Positions 26,974 to 34,925 of a stretch of 64,000 bases of DNA are shown here, in pieces. The DNA lies in contig NZ_CP010429.1 of NCBI RefSeq assembly GCF_000974425.1, forward strand, positions 5,716,001 to 5,780,000, written 5' to 3'. Source of the DNA: Spirosoma radiotolerans (GTDB taxonomy: Bacteria; Bacteroidota; Bacteroidia; Cytophagales; Spirosomataceae). The position numbers and the translations under genes are program-made. Every line of letters begins with the position of its first letter. The stretch's first letter is position 1. The notes below the pieces were generated by a model. That model saw only the letters and a program-made list of their open reading frames with translations, did not search any database and had not been told where the DNA came from.

Positions 26974-28044
26974 TCAGGCAACACGCGCTAGTTTAATGGG
27001 ATATGTTTTTTTAGACGCCCACTGAGCCACATAAACGCTGTCGTCTTCGTCCACCAATACATCATGTGGGTGTAGAAAAGGTGAGTTTTTAAGGTCTTTA
27101 CGCTGCTCGGCAAGTTTATTATCCTGGTAGATCGGTGCAGAGCCGCCGGGAGTTGAAATCACCCGATCATTTTTGTCCAGAATCTGAATGTAGCCCGAGT
27201 CAGGGTAGGCATCGGAAGTGCTCCGAAACACAGCCCCGTAAATATTGTCGCCATGAATCACCGGTCGGCAGATATACGAACCCGGCAAAGCAATGGTCGA
27301 CACGTATTTGCCATCGAGTGTAAACCGTTTCAGCGCGTTGTGTCGACGGTCGGTAATGAGCAGGGTCGGATTGGCCGCTACCCGACGGTCGACAACAATA
27401 CCGTGGCAGCAATCGAATGTATCGTTTCCTTCGCCTTTGCCGCCCCAGTACCGAATAATCTTACCCGTTTTATCGTATTGGGTCACGTAGTTCAAACCGT
27501 ACCCGTCTACCACATAAATATCTCCATTAGCCGGATTAATAGCTGTTTCGGTCGGTTTATACTGAGATGGATAGTCGTATTTGCCGGTTTCTTTCGGATA
27601 GTCCAGCTTCATTAACTCACGCCCTTTCAGATCGGTTTTTATAACCTGATGCCGGTCGGTATCACAAATGAGCAGGTACTGATCATTTCCTTCGCCACCC
27701 AAGGTCAGCCCATGTCCGCCCGGATAACTATGCCCCCAGGTTTCGAGTAGCTTGCCCGATTTGTCGTAGATAAGAATATTGTTTTTCGTCTCATTGGTCA
27801 ACAGGATAATGCGCCCTTTGGCATCCTGTACCATTTCGTGGCAATCATTGACGGGATTCTTGCCCGCATCCAATACGCCCCAACCTGGCACGACCCGATA
27901 CTGGAAGCCGTTATGGCCGATCACTGTTGGCTCAGGATTATAGATGCCTGATTTAGCCGACAGCAGTGTCGGAACGGCCATACTTGTTGCTCCTACGAGC
28001 GCAGTTTGTTTAATAAATAGCCGACGGGATACGGGAGGTGCCAT
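26974..28044 (-). CDS. Tat-exported NHL-repeat beta-propeller protein
   Basis: A 356-residue protein with a twin-arginine signal (SRRLFIKQTALVGATS) from the ATG at 28044; the longer frame to 28143 runs into a hairpin and is unlikely. The mature part is a six-bladed NHL-type propeller, with blades seen as GRIILLTNETKNNILIYDKSGKLLETWG, NGDIYVVDGYGLNYVTQYDKTGKIIRYWG and PTLLITDRRHNALKRFTLDGKYV. A similar architecture occurs in peptidyl-glycine alpha-amidating lyase-like and 6-bladed TolB-like proteins, so a lyase or ligand-binding role is possible. It heads the cluster with the cytochrome, DUF1553 and DUF1501 proteins. Confidence 0.82.
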   Translation of the reverse strand: MAPPVSRRLFIKQTALVGATSMAVPTLLSAKSGIYNPEPTVIGHNGFQYRVVPGWGVLDAGKNPVNDCHEMVQDAKGRIILLTNETKNNILIYDKSGKLLETWGHSYPGGHGLTLGGEGNDQYLLICDTDRHQVIKTDLKGRELMKLDYPKETGKYDYPSQYKPTETAINPANGDIYVVDGYGLNYVTQYDKTGKIIRYWGGKGEGNDTFDCCHGIVVDRRVAANPTLLITDRRHNALKRFTLDGKYVSTIALPGSYICRPVIHGDNIYGAVFRSTSDAYPDSGYIQILDKNDRVISTPGGSAPIYQDNKLAEQRKDLKNSPFLHPHDVLVDEDDSVYVAQWASKKTYPIKLARVA

Positions 28045-28114
28045 TGAGCGATTGACCAGTTTTAGACCAAAAGGAGAATATATATAAACTTTACTGTAAA
28101 GTGAACTCTGTCTT

Positions 28115-28184
28115 GTCTCTACAAAAACGGGGCTGAAAATCAACGTTCGTTAATGTCGATTTTCAGCCCCGTTTTTGTAGAGAC
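28115..28184. terminator. Perfect inverted repeat, 27-bp arms
   Basis: Arms 28115-28141 and 28158-28184 are exact complements around a 16-nt loop; the core includes GGGGCTGAAAATC. It lies 17 bp beyond the stop of the Spy-like gene (28201) and upstream of the NHL gene, both minus strand, so it most likely ends the former transcript. Confidence 0.75.
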
Positions 28185-28200
28185 TCTATTTTGATCTGGC

Positions 28201-28665
28201 TTATTTCTGGTCTTTCTCCTGATCGCCATTGTCTGGACCACTCCGTCCGTGCCGCATCCCGCCTTTTCCTTTCATGGATTCAAGCTTGGCGAACTGGTCA
28301 GGCGTCAGAATGCCTTTCAATTTAGCCTTGAAATCGTCAGCGTTAGCTTTTAGCGCCTGCGCTTTGGCTTTATTATCATCGGAGCTGGCCTGAATGGCAT
28401 CTACTTTCTGAGCGCGTGCCAGGGTGACATCGTACACTTTTTGCGACGTGCCCTGATCGAGTCCCAGTTGCTGCGTCATACGGTCAGTCATTTTTTTAGC
28501 ACGGGTAGCTGGATCACCCATTTGGTGCCGTTGCATGGCCCCGTTTTTACCCATCCGGCGCGTATTAGTCTGGGTGGGAGCATCGGGTGTAGCGGTTTGC
28601 TGCGCTAACAATGGAAATGAAAACAGAGAGAGCAATAAGCCACTCAAAGCGATTTTCTTAAGCAT
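28201..28665 (-). CDS. Spy/CpxP-like periplasmic protein
   Basis: A 154-residue exported protein starting at the ATG at 28665 with a Sec signal peptide (MLKKIALSGLLLSLFSFPLLAQ). The mature part is helical and charged: RAKKMTDRMTQQLGLDQGTSQKVYDVTLARAQKVDAI, then LKANADDFKAKLKGILTPDQFAKLESMKGKG. The pattern of helix pairs with a TPDQFAKLE-type segment is typical of DUF4890/LTXXQ-like proteins related to Spy and CpxP, which sense or buffer envelope stress. The Gly-, Arg- and Asp-rich tail is probably disordered. It is a single-gene unit with its own hairpin. Confidence 0.7.
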   Translation of the reverse strand: MLKKIALSGLLLSLFSFPLLAQQTATPDAPTQTNTRRMGKNGAMQRHQMGDPATRAKKMTDRMTQQLGLDQGTSQKVYDVTLARAQKVDAIQASSDDNKAKAQALKANADDFKAKLKGILTPDQFAKLESMKGKGGMRHGRSGPDNGDQEKDQK

Positions 28666-28683
28666 GGTTCTTGTTGTTAAGTC

Positions 28684-28691
28684 CAAACCTA
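28684..28691 (-). promoter_or_regulatory. Candidate -7 box of the Spy-like gene
   Basis: TAGGTTTG on the minus strand matches TAnnTTTG, 19 bp before the ATG at 28665. A -33 element is not evident. Confidence 0.4.
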
Positions 28692-28784
28692 AGACGGCTA
28701 ATCACATCGATGGTTTAAGTGCAGGCTAAACTTTAACAGCATCTTAACGCATACAGACTGCACTCAGAAACCACGTACTGCTCC

Positions 28785-29267
28785 TCAAAACGTCATGATT
28801 AGCCCTGCAATTTTTTCTAGCTCTCTGACATCAACTTCGCTGAAGTCGTTCAATTGATCACTGTCAACATCCAGCACCATCGTTACGTTGCCAGCCCGAT
28901 CAAACACAGGAACGACGACTTCCGATCTGGATGCCGAACTACAGGCAATATGCCCCGGAAACTGCTCGACATCAGGCACTAGAATCGTTTCCTGACGCGA
29001 ATAGGCGGCTCCACAAACGCCTTTATCAAAGGCTATCCGAGTGCAGGCAATTGGCCCCTGAAAGGGTCCCAACACGAGTTGGTTATCTTTTTTAAGGTAA
29101 AAGCCAACCCAGAAAAACCCGAAGGCCTCTTTAAGCGCAGCAGCCATATTAGCCAGGTTGGCAATCAGGTCCGGTTCGCCCTCTACGAGCGCGGCCAGTT
29201 GAGGAATCAGGCTATCGTAAATGGCCTGCCGATCCTGTGTTTGAGGAAGTATGAGCGTTTCAGACAT
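28785..29267 (-). CDS. msrC: Free methionine-(R)-sulfoxide reductase (GAF domain)
   Basis: A 160-residue cytoplasmic GAF-domain enzyme that reduces free L-methionine-(R)-sulfoxide using thioredoxin. The family cysteines are all present and correctly spaced: Cys75 in GPIACTRI, Cys85 in GVCGAA and the catalytic Cys109 in PGHIACSSASRSEVVVP; E. coli has them at 84, 94 and 118. The motifs FFWVGFYL and DVDSDQLNDFSEVD complete the GAF fold. It lies 22 bp downstream of mreD and is probably cotranscribed with mreBCD, although function does not obviously link them. Confidence 0.93.
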   Translation of the reverse strand: MSETLILPQTQDRQAIYDSLIPQLAALVEGEPDLIANLANMAAALKEAFGFFWVGFYLKKDNQLVLGPFQGPIACTRIAFDKGVCGAAYSRQETILVPDVEQFPGHIACSSASRSEVVVPVFDRAGNVTMVLDVDSDQLNDFSEVDVRELEKIAGLIMTF

Positions 29268-29289
29268 GTTTTCTTGTGTGGACGGACAC

Positions 29290-29796
29290 TTAATTTCTCG
29301 TAAAAAACTGAATCAGAACAATACTCACGGTGGTAAACAAGGTACTGGCGGCCACCCGAATCAGGGTTGGGACAAGCAACGTAAGGCTACTCGCTTCGAT
29401 AAAAAAGAGGGCCGTATGATGAATGAGCGTCAACACGAACACATACCGAAAAAAAGCCCCGACGCCCAGTTCCCGAAGCGAAAACTCAATCCGTGTCTCT
29501 AAACCGGGAACGTCAATCTGTGAACGAACAATCAATGGCCGACAATAAGCCATTAACACAGAAGCGGCTGCGTGCATTCCCAATGTATTGTAAAACGTGT
29601 CGACAATAATACCCGTCACAAAGGCAATCAACAACAGCCAGGTCAGGCCCATTTCATTTGGCAAGAGCAGAATGCAGGCTATGTAGATAAAGCAGAAGGC
29701 ATAATCGAACAGAACCAGATTTCGCACCAGCAGAATTTGCAGGACCAGGTATAATAAAAATAAAAGTGACGTAGACAGAATTTCGCGCAGGGTCAT
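29290..29796 (-). CDS. mreD: Rod shape-determining protein MreD
   Basis: A 168-residue membrane protein with five to six transmembrane helices and the weakly conserved MreD pattern, including GLTWLLLIAFVTGIIVDTFYNTLGMHAAASVLMAY. It belongs to the elongasome that links MreB filaments to peptidoglycan synthesis. Position alone, directly after mreC in an mreB-C-D order, makes the call secure. Confidence 0.9.
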   Translation of the reverse strand: MTLREILSTSLLFLLYLVLQILLVRNLVLFDYAFCFIYIACILLLPNEMGLTWLLLIAFVTGIIVDTFYNTLGMHAAASVLMAYCRPLIVRSQIDVPGLETRIEFSLRELGVGAFFRYVFVLTLIHHTALFFIEASSLTLLVPTLIRVAASTLFTTVSIVLIQFFTRN

Positions 29797-29870
29797 TTTA
29801 TAGCTCAGCCTGCCGGCCCGGATAGTTCATTACGTCTGATAAACGTTATAACAAACCACAAACCACAAGC

Positions 29871-30707
29871 TTATTTTTCCGTTTCTATTTGTTTTTCTAA
29901 CTGCTCCTGCTCGGCCTGAAGGCGATTTTCGACGACATATACAAAAGACAAGTTGCTGAAGTTAGTAGCCAGATTAAGCGTAATATCATGAAACGTTTGG
30001 TTGGGCTGAACGCCAACTGTACGAACTCGCCCCACCAGAATACCAGGCGGAAAAGTCGAATTATATTGTGATGTTACAACAGAATCGCCTTTACTGACGG
30101 GTTTTGTCAACGAAATATCATCCAGTTTGATCAGGTGTGGATCAATACCATCCCATTTCGCCGTGCCGGTTTCCCCTAATTTTACCAATTGAGAGGACAC
30201 CAGATATTCAGAATGCAGGATGGATGTGATAACCGAAAAGCGTCGATTGCAGGACTTCACTTTACCTACAATACCTGTCGGTGAGATTACACCCATGCCT
30301 GGTCGAATCCCATCGTCTGTTCCTTTGTCAATTGTGATGTAATTATTGGCAAATTGCGTGGTGTTGTTAACCACCTTCGCTACGACAAACTTAAACCGGT
30401 CGGCAAAAGCTGAATCAGCCTGATATTCTGCCGGGGCGGTTGGCTTACTCTGGAGTAGTTTTGTCAATTGGGCATTCAGCTGTTGATTCTCCAGCGCCAG
30501 ATCGGAGTTAACCTGACGAAGGTGAGTGTATTCATTAGCCGCGTTTGACAGGGCCAATACTTTAGCCGCATACAGGTTCGACGTGTTGAAGTACGTAACA
30601 CTCCAATAGTTGCTGGTATTGATAATGAAGTAAAAACAAAGTACTTCCAGCAACACAAACAGAATGAAGTTCCGGCTTCGAACAAAAAAATCGACTAACT
30701 CTCCCAT
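29871..30707 (-). CDS. mreC: Rod shape-determining protein MreC
   Basis: A 278-residue periplasmic protein anchored by one N-terminal transmembrane helix (FFVRSRNFILFVLLEVLCFYFII), followed by a coiled-coil segment (about residues 55-85) and two MreC beta-barrel domains with ITIDKGTDDGIRPGMGVISPTGIVGKV and GDSVVTSQYNSTFPPGILVGRV. The chosen start is the ATG at 30707; an in-frame start at 30722 lies against the hairpin and is less likely. It acts with MreB and MreD in lateral wall growth. Confidence 0.93.
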   Translation of the reverse strand: MGELVDFFVRSRNFILFVLLEVLCFYFIINTSNYWSVTYFNTSNLYAAKVLALSNAANEYTHLRQVNSDLALENQQLNAQLTKLLQSKPTAPAEYQADSAFADRFKFVVAKVVNNTTQFANNYITIDKGTDDGIRPGMGVISPTGIVGKVKSCNRRFSVITSILHSEYLVSSQLVKLGETGTAKWDGIDPHLIKLDDISLTKPVSKGDSVVTSQYNSTFPPGILVGRVRTVGVQPNQTFHDITLNLATNFSNLSFVYVVENRLQAEQEQLEKQIETEK

Positions 30708-30726
30708 TATGTTAAAAAGCAACGCA

Positions 30727-30813
30727 GTCGGTTGGTCATTGCCGAAGAATCCGTGCGTTGTAGATGAAAACTATACCTACAACGCACGGATTCTTCGGCA
30801 ATGACCAACCGAC
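30727..30813. repeat. Perfect inverted repeat with 37-bp arms between mreB and mreC
   Basis: Arms 30727-30763 and 30777-30813 are exact complements around a 13-nt loop. It begins 10 bp beyond the mreB stop codon and ends about 20 bp before the mreC start, and fills nearly the entire gap. There is no T-run. As it sits inside an operon, it could reduce read-through or protect the mreB 3' end so that MreB is made in excess of MreC. Confidence 0.8.
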
Positions 30814-30823
30814 AGTTACCCAA

Positions 30824-31849
30824 TTAGCTAATCAATACCGATCTGTACATTTCCAGATTCTTAATCACCTCACCCGTACCTTTCACAACCGCTTTGAGCG
30901 GATCGTCGGCCACGTGAATGGGTAATTTGGTTTTAGCCCCCAGCCGTTTATCGAGGCCATGCAGCAGGGCTCCGCCCCCCGTTAGGTGAATGCCATTGGT
31001 ATAAATATCGGCAGACAATTCCGGTGGCGAAATTTCGAGGGCTTTCATGGTAGCCTCTTCTATTTTCGAAATGGATTTATCGAGCGCGTAGGCGATTTCG
31101 CTGTAGGTAACCTTAATTTCTTTCGGGATACCCGTCATCAGATCGCGGCCCCGGATTTCATAATCAGCCGGTGGGTTGTCAAGTTCAGGTAACGCTGAGC
31201 CAACTTCCATCTTGATTTGTTCAGCCGACCGTTCGCCGATGAGCAGGTTGTGTTCCCGACGCATGTAATCGACAATATCGCGGGTAAACACATCACCAGC
31301 AATCCGGATAGATTGTTCACAAACAATACCCGACAGGGCAATCACCGCAATTTCGGTGGTCCCTCCGCCAATATCGACGATCATCGTACCGTTGGGCTGA
31401 GTAATGTCTATGCCAATGCCGATGGCTGCGGCAATGGGCTCATGTACCATATATACCTCTTTCGCACCAGCATGCTCAGCGGAGTCTTTTACAGCCCGCT
31501 TCTCTACTTCGGTAATGCCCGATGGAATGCAAATAACCATTCGGTGCGAGGGAGAAAACAGCTTGCTGCCCGTATCGATCATTTTTATCATGCCCCGAAT
31601 CATCAGTTCGGCGGCCGTAAAATCGGCAATGACACCGTCTTTCAACGGGCGAATTGTCTTGATGTTCTCATTGGTCTTTTCGTGCATCTGCATGGCCTTA
31701 TGGCCAATGGCCAGTACCTTGCCACTGACTTTGTCCATTGCGATAATCGAAGGCTCATCTACCACAATTCGATCTTTGTGAATGATCAGGGTATTCGCCG
31801 TGCCCAGGTCAATAGCAATGTCGCTGGTTAAAAAATTAAAAAGTCCCAT
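30824..31849 (-). CDS. mreB: Rod shape-determining protein MreB
   Basis: A 341-residue actin-like protein that polymerises under the inner membrane and directs lateral wall synthesis. The actin-fold phosphate motifs are present: DIAIDLGTANTLI at the start (phosphate 1), MIVDIGGGTTEIAVIALSG (phosphate 2) and the adenosine-binding HLTGGGALLHGLDKRL. The ATG is at 31849. A -7 box candidate lies at 31903-31910. It heads the mreB-C-D-msrC unit. Confidence 0.97.
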   Translation of the reverse strand: MGLFNFLTSDIAIDLGTANTLIIHKDRIVVDEPSIIAMDKVSGKVLAIGHKAMQMHEKTNENIKTIRPLKDGVIADFTAAELMIRGMIKMIDTGSKLFSPSHRMVICIPSGITEVEKRAVKDSAEHAGAKEVYMVHEPIAAAIGIGIDITQPNGTMIVDIGGGTTEIAVIALSGIVCEQSIRIAGDVFTRDIVDYMRREHNLLIGERSAEQIKMEVGSALPELDNPPADYEIRGRDLMTGIPKEIKVTYSEIAYALDKSISKIEEATMKALEISPPELSADIYTNGIHLTGGGALLHGLDKRLGAKTKLPIHVADDPLKAVVKGTGEVIKNLEMYRSVLIS

Positions 31850-31902
31850 TATAGGTTGACGCAGAACGCCTTATTACAAATACAGTTTTATTGAAAAGTG
31901 TG

Positions 31903-31910
31903 CAAAAATA
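31903..31910 (-). promoter_or_regulatory. Candidate -7 box of mreBCD
   Basis: TATTTTTG on the minus strand fits TAnnTTTG, about 55 bp before mreB. The rest of the gap to the GH3 gene (31911-32021) is AT-rich and contains ATGAATAATGAAT-like words in partial inverted repeat. Confidence 0.4.
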
Positions 31911-32021
31911 TAGATTAATAATCAGAATGATGAATAATGAATTATGAATCATCCTGGCAATAAACGATAAAGTTGATTATTCATCCTTTTTCGTTCCTCA
32001 TTCATCCTTGTGATTAAGCCT

Positions 32022-32029
32022 TACCTTTG
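32022..32029 (+). promoter_or_regulatory. -7 box directly before the GH3-family start codon
   Basis: TACCTTTG matches TAnnTTTG and ends only 7 bp before the ATG at 32037. If it is used, transcription would begin at or next to the start codon, giving a leaderless or nearly leaderless mRNA. No good -33 element is seen. Confidence 0.35.
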
Positions 32030-32036
32030 TGCCATT

Positions 32037-33539
32037 ATGGGAATTCGTTCAGTCGTCAGTAAGCCATTAGCCAAGTTTGTAGTAGAGCGGCAGCAAGCCT
32101 GGATGTATCAGCCTGCCGAGGCTCAGCAACGCTGGTTTCAGCGCCTGATGGAAGGCGGCCGGGCCACTGTTTTCGGTCAGGATCATCATCTAAAGGATGT
32201 GCGAACGGTTGCGGACTTCCGGCAGGCGGTCCCTGTTCGCGATTACGAAGAATTGAAACCGTATATCGAGCAGATTTTAAGCGGTGGAACCGATGTGCTC
32301 TGGAAAGGAAAGCCGCTCTATTTTGCCAAAACATCCGGCACAACATCCGGCACCAAATATATTCCAATCACGCAGGATTCGATTCCAAACCATATTGATT
32401 CGGCCCGCGATGCGCTGCTGAATTACATTAACGAAACGGGAAACGGGGCCTTTCTGGACAAAAAATTAATTTTTTTATCGGGCAGTCCCGAACTGACTCA
32501 GAAAGCGGGCATCAACATTGGGCGCCTTTCGGGCATTGCCAATCACCATGTTCCGGCTTATCTGCGCACCAATCAGTTGCCCAGTTACGAAACCAATGTC
32601 ATCGACGACTGGGAAACCAAACTCGAACGCATCATCGATGAAACCCTGACCCAGCCGATGTCGCTTATTTCGGGCATTCCGCCCTGGGTGCAGATGTACT
32701 TCGACCGGATTCAGGAGCGAACGGGCAAGTTGATTAAAGATGTCTTCCCCGATTTTTCGGTGTTCGTGTATGGTGGCGTCAATTTCGAGCCCTACCGCGC
32801 CAAGTTATTCGACAGCATCGGCAAGCGTGTTGACTCCATCGAGACCTATCCGGCATCGGAAGGATTTATCGCGTTTCAGGATAGCCAGACGGAAGAAGGA
32901 TTACTCCTGTTGGTAGACAGTGGCATCTTTTTCGAGTTCATTGCTGCCGACGAGTACTTTACTGAAAATCCGCGCCGATTAACCATCGATGAGGTGGAGC
33001 TTGGTAAAAATTACGCGGTGATTATCAATAATAACGCCGGGTTATGGGGCTACTCGCTGGGCGACACCGTCAAGTTTGTCTCCAGAGAGCCGTATCGGCT
33101 TCTGGTAACGGGGCGTATCAAACACTTTATTTCGGCTTTCGGCGAACACGTCATTGGTGAAGAAGTGGAGAAGGCGTTGCAATTTGCCATGCAGAAACAC
33201 CCCGAAACCGAAGTGGTTGAGTTTACCGTAGCGCCCATGGTAAGTCCTAGAGAAGGCCTGCCGTATCATGAATGGCTGGTGGAGTTTGCCACACCCCCGC
33301 ACGATATGCGTGCATTCGCCCAGGCTGTAGACAACCGCCTGATCGAGCTAAACGTATATTATGACGACTTGATTACGGGTTCGATTCTGCAACCGTTAAA
33401 ACTGACAAGCTTGCCCCGTGGCGCCTTTCAGCGGTACATGAAGTCGCAGGGCAAGTTGGGCGGCCAGAACAAAGTACCGCGTCTGGCAAATGATCGGAAG
33501 ATTGCCGAAGGATTATTGGAGATAGGACAAACGGCGTAA
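32037..33539 (+). CDS. GH3-family acyl-adenylate-forming protein
   Basis: A 500-residue bacterial member of the GH3 family (ANL superfamily). Plant GH3 enzymes adenylate jasmonate or auxin and join it to an amino acid. All three nucleotide-binding motifs are visible: TSGTTSGTKYIPIT at residues 99-112, YPASEGF at 271-277 and GRIKHFISAFGEHVIGEEVE starting at 359. The ATG at 32037 is preferred to GTG at 32010. Bacterial GH3 homologues are widespread in Bacteroidota but their acyl substrate and acceptor are unknown. It starts a plus-strand unit and its stop is 3 bp before the ATPase gene of the inserted cassette. Confidence 0.88.
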   Translation: MGIRSVVSKPLAKFVVERQQAWMYQPAEAQQRWFQRLMEGGRATVFGQDHHLKDVRTVADFRQAVPVRDYEELKPYIEQILSGGTDVLWKGKPLYFAKTSGTTSGTKYIPITQDSIPNHIDSARDALLNYINETGNGAFLDKKLIFLSGSPELTQKAGINIGRLSGIANHHVPAYLRTNQLPSYETNVIDDWETKLERIIDETLTQPMSLISGIPPWVQMYFDRIQERTGKLIKDVFPDFSVFVYGGVNFEPYRAKLFDSIGKRVDSIETYPASEGFIAFQDSQTEEGLLLLVDSGIFFEFIAADEYFTENPRRLTIDEVELGKNYAVIINNNAGLWGYSLGDTVKFVSREPYRLLVTGRIKHFISAFGEHVIGEEVEKALQFAMQKHPETEVVEFTVAPMVSPREGLPYHEWLVEFATPPHDMRAFAQAVDNRLIELNVYYDDLITGSILQPLKLTSLPRGAFQRYMKSQGKLGGQNKVPRLANDRKIAEGLLEIGQTA

Positions 33540-33542
33540 GCG

Positions 33543-34925
33543 ATGAAGATAACCGGAATAGACATTGGCGAATACCGCCAGTTCAAGAATATAAAATTTG
33601 ACTTTACCTATCCAAATGACCATCCAAAAGCTGGCCAGCCATTAGAGAAGGTGTGTTTTATCGGGCAGAGCGGAACGGGAAAGACGACGTTGCTAAGAAT
33701 AATTTGGGATTTTTTTCAAGTTATAAATGATGGCTATCAAATCTCAACGAATAGATTTTCGATTCCTACAGTCAGTCATTATGATACATTCAGAGCCAAT
33801 GTTTCTGTACATGCAAAAATCTCCGATCAAGCAATCCGTTTTGGATCCGAGTTTCTTCGTAGTCCTTCCGATTTATATACAAATAATGACAAAGATATTG
33901 CCGGTAGCAGTTTGGATTGGATTCAGTCACAACCTAGTAATATTTATGATGCTATAAAATCTTACAGCAAGCTATGCTTGTACATAGACGAATCTGCTCT
34001 TAGTTATGCATACAGTCTTACTGCAAACAGAAATGAAGATAACAGGGCCTATTTAGCTAGCACAGATGAGCTTTTTCTCATTAATGAGAAAAGACAAGAG
34101 TCTATTGATAGACTGGCCCAATCAAAAACACTGGCCTTCCACTCTTTGGATGGACGTTATTTGTGGTCTTATTTACTTAATGATATTGAAAAATATGATG
34201 AAAGCTTAAAGAAAGTTGCCATTGATCTTATTCAGAAAAATGGCAGTTTTTCACCTCATCGCTTATCTGAAAGCCTAAATAAGTGGCAAACTGAAAACCC
34301 TAATCCTAAGGTTGATATCGCTACTAATTGCCTAAATTCTGTTTTGAAAGATTTTTTTCTTGAAGTTGATACAGAAGGTACTGAAGCGTTAATTGTAATA
34401 AAAACGAAGGGTGGTAAACAGCTGGCTTTTAATGGCTTAAGTACTGGAACGAAGCAACTATTGGTAACAGCTATTCCTATTTATAAAAGCCAAATTAATA
34501 AGGGAGTTATTTTATTCGATGAACCTGAACACTCCTTATTCCCGGATATTCAGCGAAAGCTGGTAGATTATTACACTTCCCTTGCCCCTGAAGCACAATT
34601 CTTCTTCGCCACTCATTCGCCTATCATCGCATCAGCTTTTGAGCCATGCGAACGGTTCGTTCTATATTTTGATGAAAATGGCGAAGTAAATTATCATACC
34701 GGTGTTGCACCAGAAGGTGACGACCCGAATGATATTTTGCGTCAGGATTTCGCGATGGCTGAGTTGATGTTACAGAAAGGTCTTGATGAATATGAGTGGT
34801 ATCGGCAGCTTGCGATGCAGATTAGGGCAGAAACGGATGAGGAAAAGAAAAATCAACTTATTGCCGAACGGCTTGAATTAGGAAATCGCTACAATTTCGC
34901 TGGTCAATATGCGCAGAGTAAATAA
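33543..34925 (+). CDS. AAA/ABC-type ATPase of a Septu-like two-gene system (PtuA-like)
   Basis: A 460-residue P-loop ATPase of the SMC/OLD-like kind with no membrane segment. The N-terminal strand pair (MKITGIDIGEYRQFKNIKFDF) and Walker A GQSGTGKTT at residues 41-49 are followed by a divergent, mostly helical middle of about 240 residues. An ABC-like signature LSTGTKQ lies at 299-305, Walker B GVILFDEPEH at 321-330, and an H-loop ATHSP with His358. This architecture, with an HNH-type gene directly downstream in a 17-bp overlap, fits PtuA of the Septu anti-phage system and the ATPases of related retron modules. The gene is clearly richer in A and T than its neighbours, a sign of transfer. The Septu identity is inference from architecture. 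Confidence 0.72.
   Translation: MKITGIDIGEYRQFKNIKFDFTYPNDHPKAGQPLEKVCFIGQSGTGKTTLLRIIWDFFQVINDGYQISTNRFSIPTVSHYDTFRANVSVHAKISDQAIRFGSEFLRSPSDLYTNNDKDIAGSSLDWIQSQPSNIYDAIKSYSKLCLYIDESALSYAYSLTANRNEDNRAYLASTDELFLINEKRQESIDRLAQSKTLAFHSLDGRYLWSYLLNDIEKYDESLKKVAIDLIQKNGSFSPHRLSESLNKWQTENPNPKVDIATNCLNSVLKDFFLEVDTEGTEALIVIKTKGGKQLAFNGLSTGTKQLLVTAIPIYKSQINKGVILFDEPEHSLFPDIQRKLVDYYTSLAPEAQFFFATHSPIIASAFEPCERFVLYFDENGEVNYHTGVAPEGDDPNDILRQDFAMAELMLQKGLDEYEWYRQLAMQIRAETDEEKKNQLIAERLELGNRYNFAGQYAQSK

Noticed and set aside
31217..31831. 204-residue plus-strand frame
   Set aside because: Antisense to mreB; no motif and no promoter.
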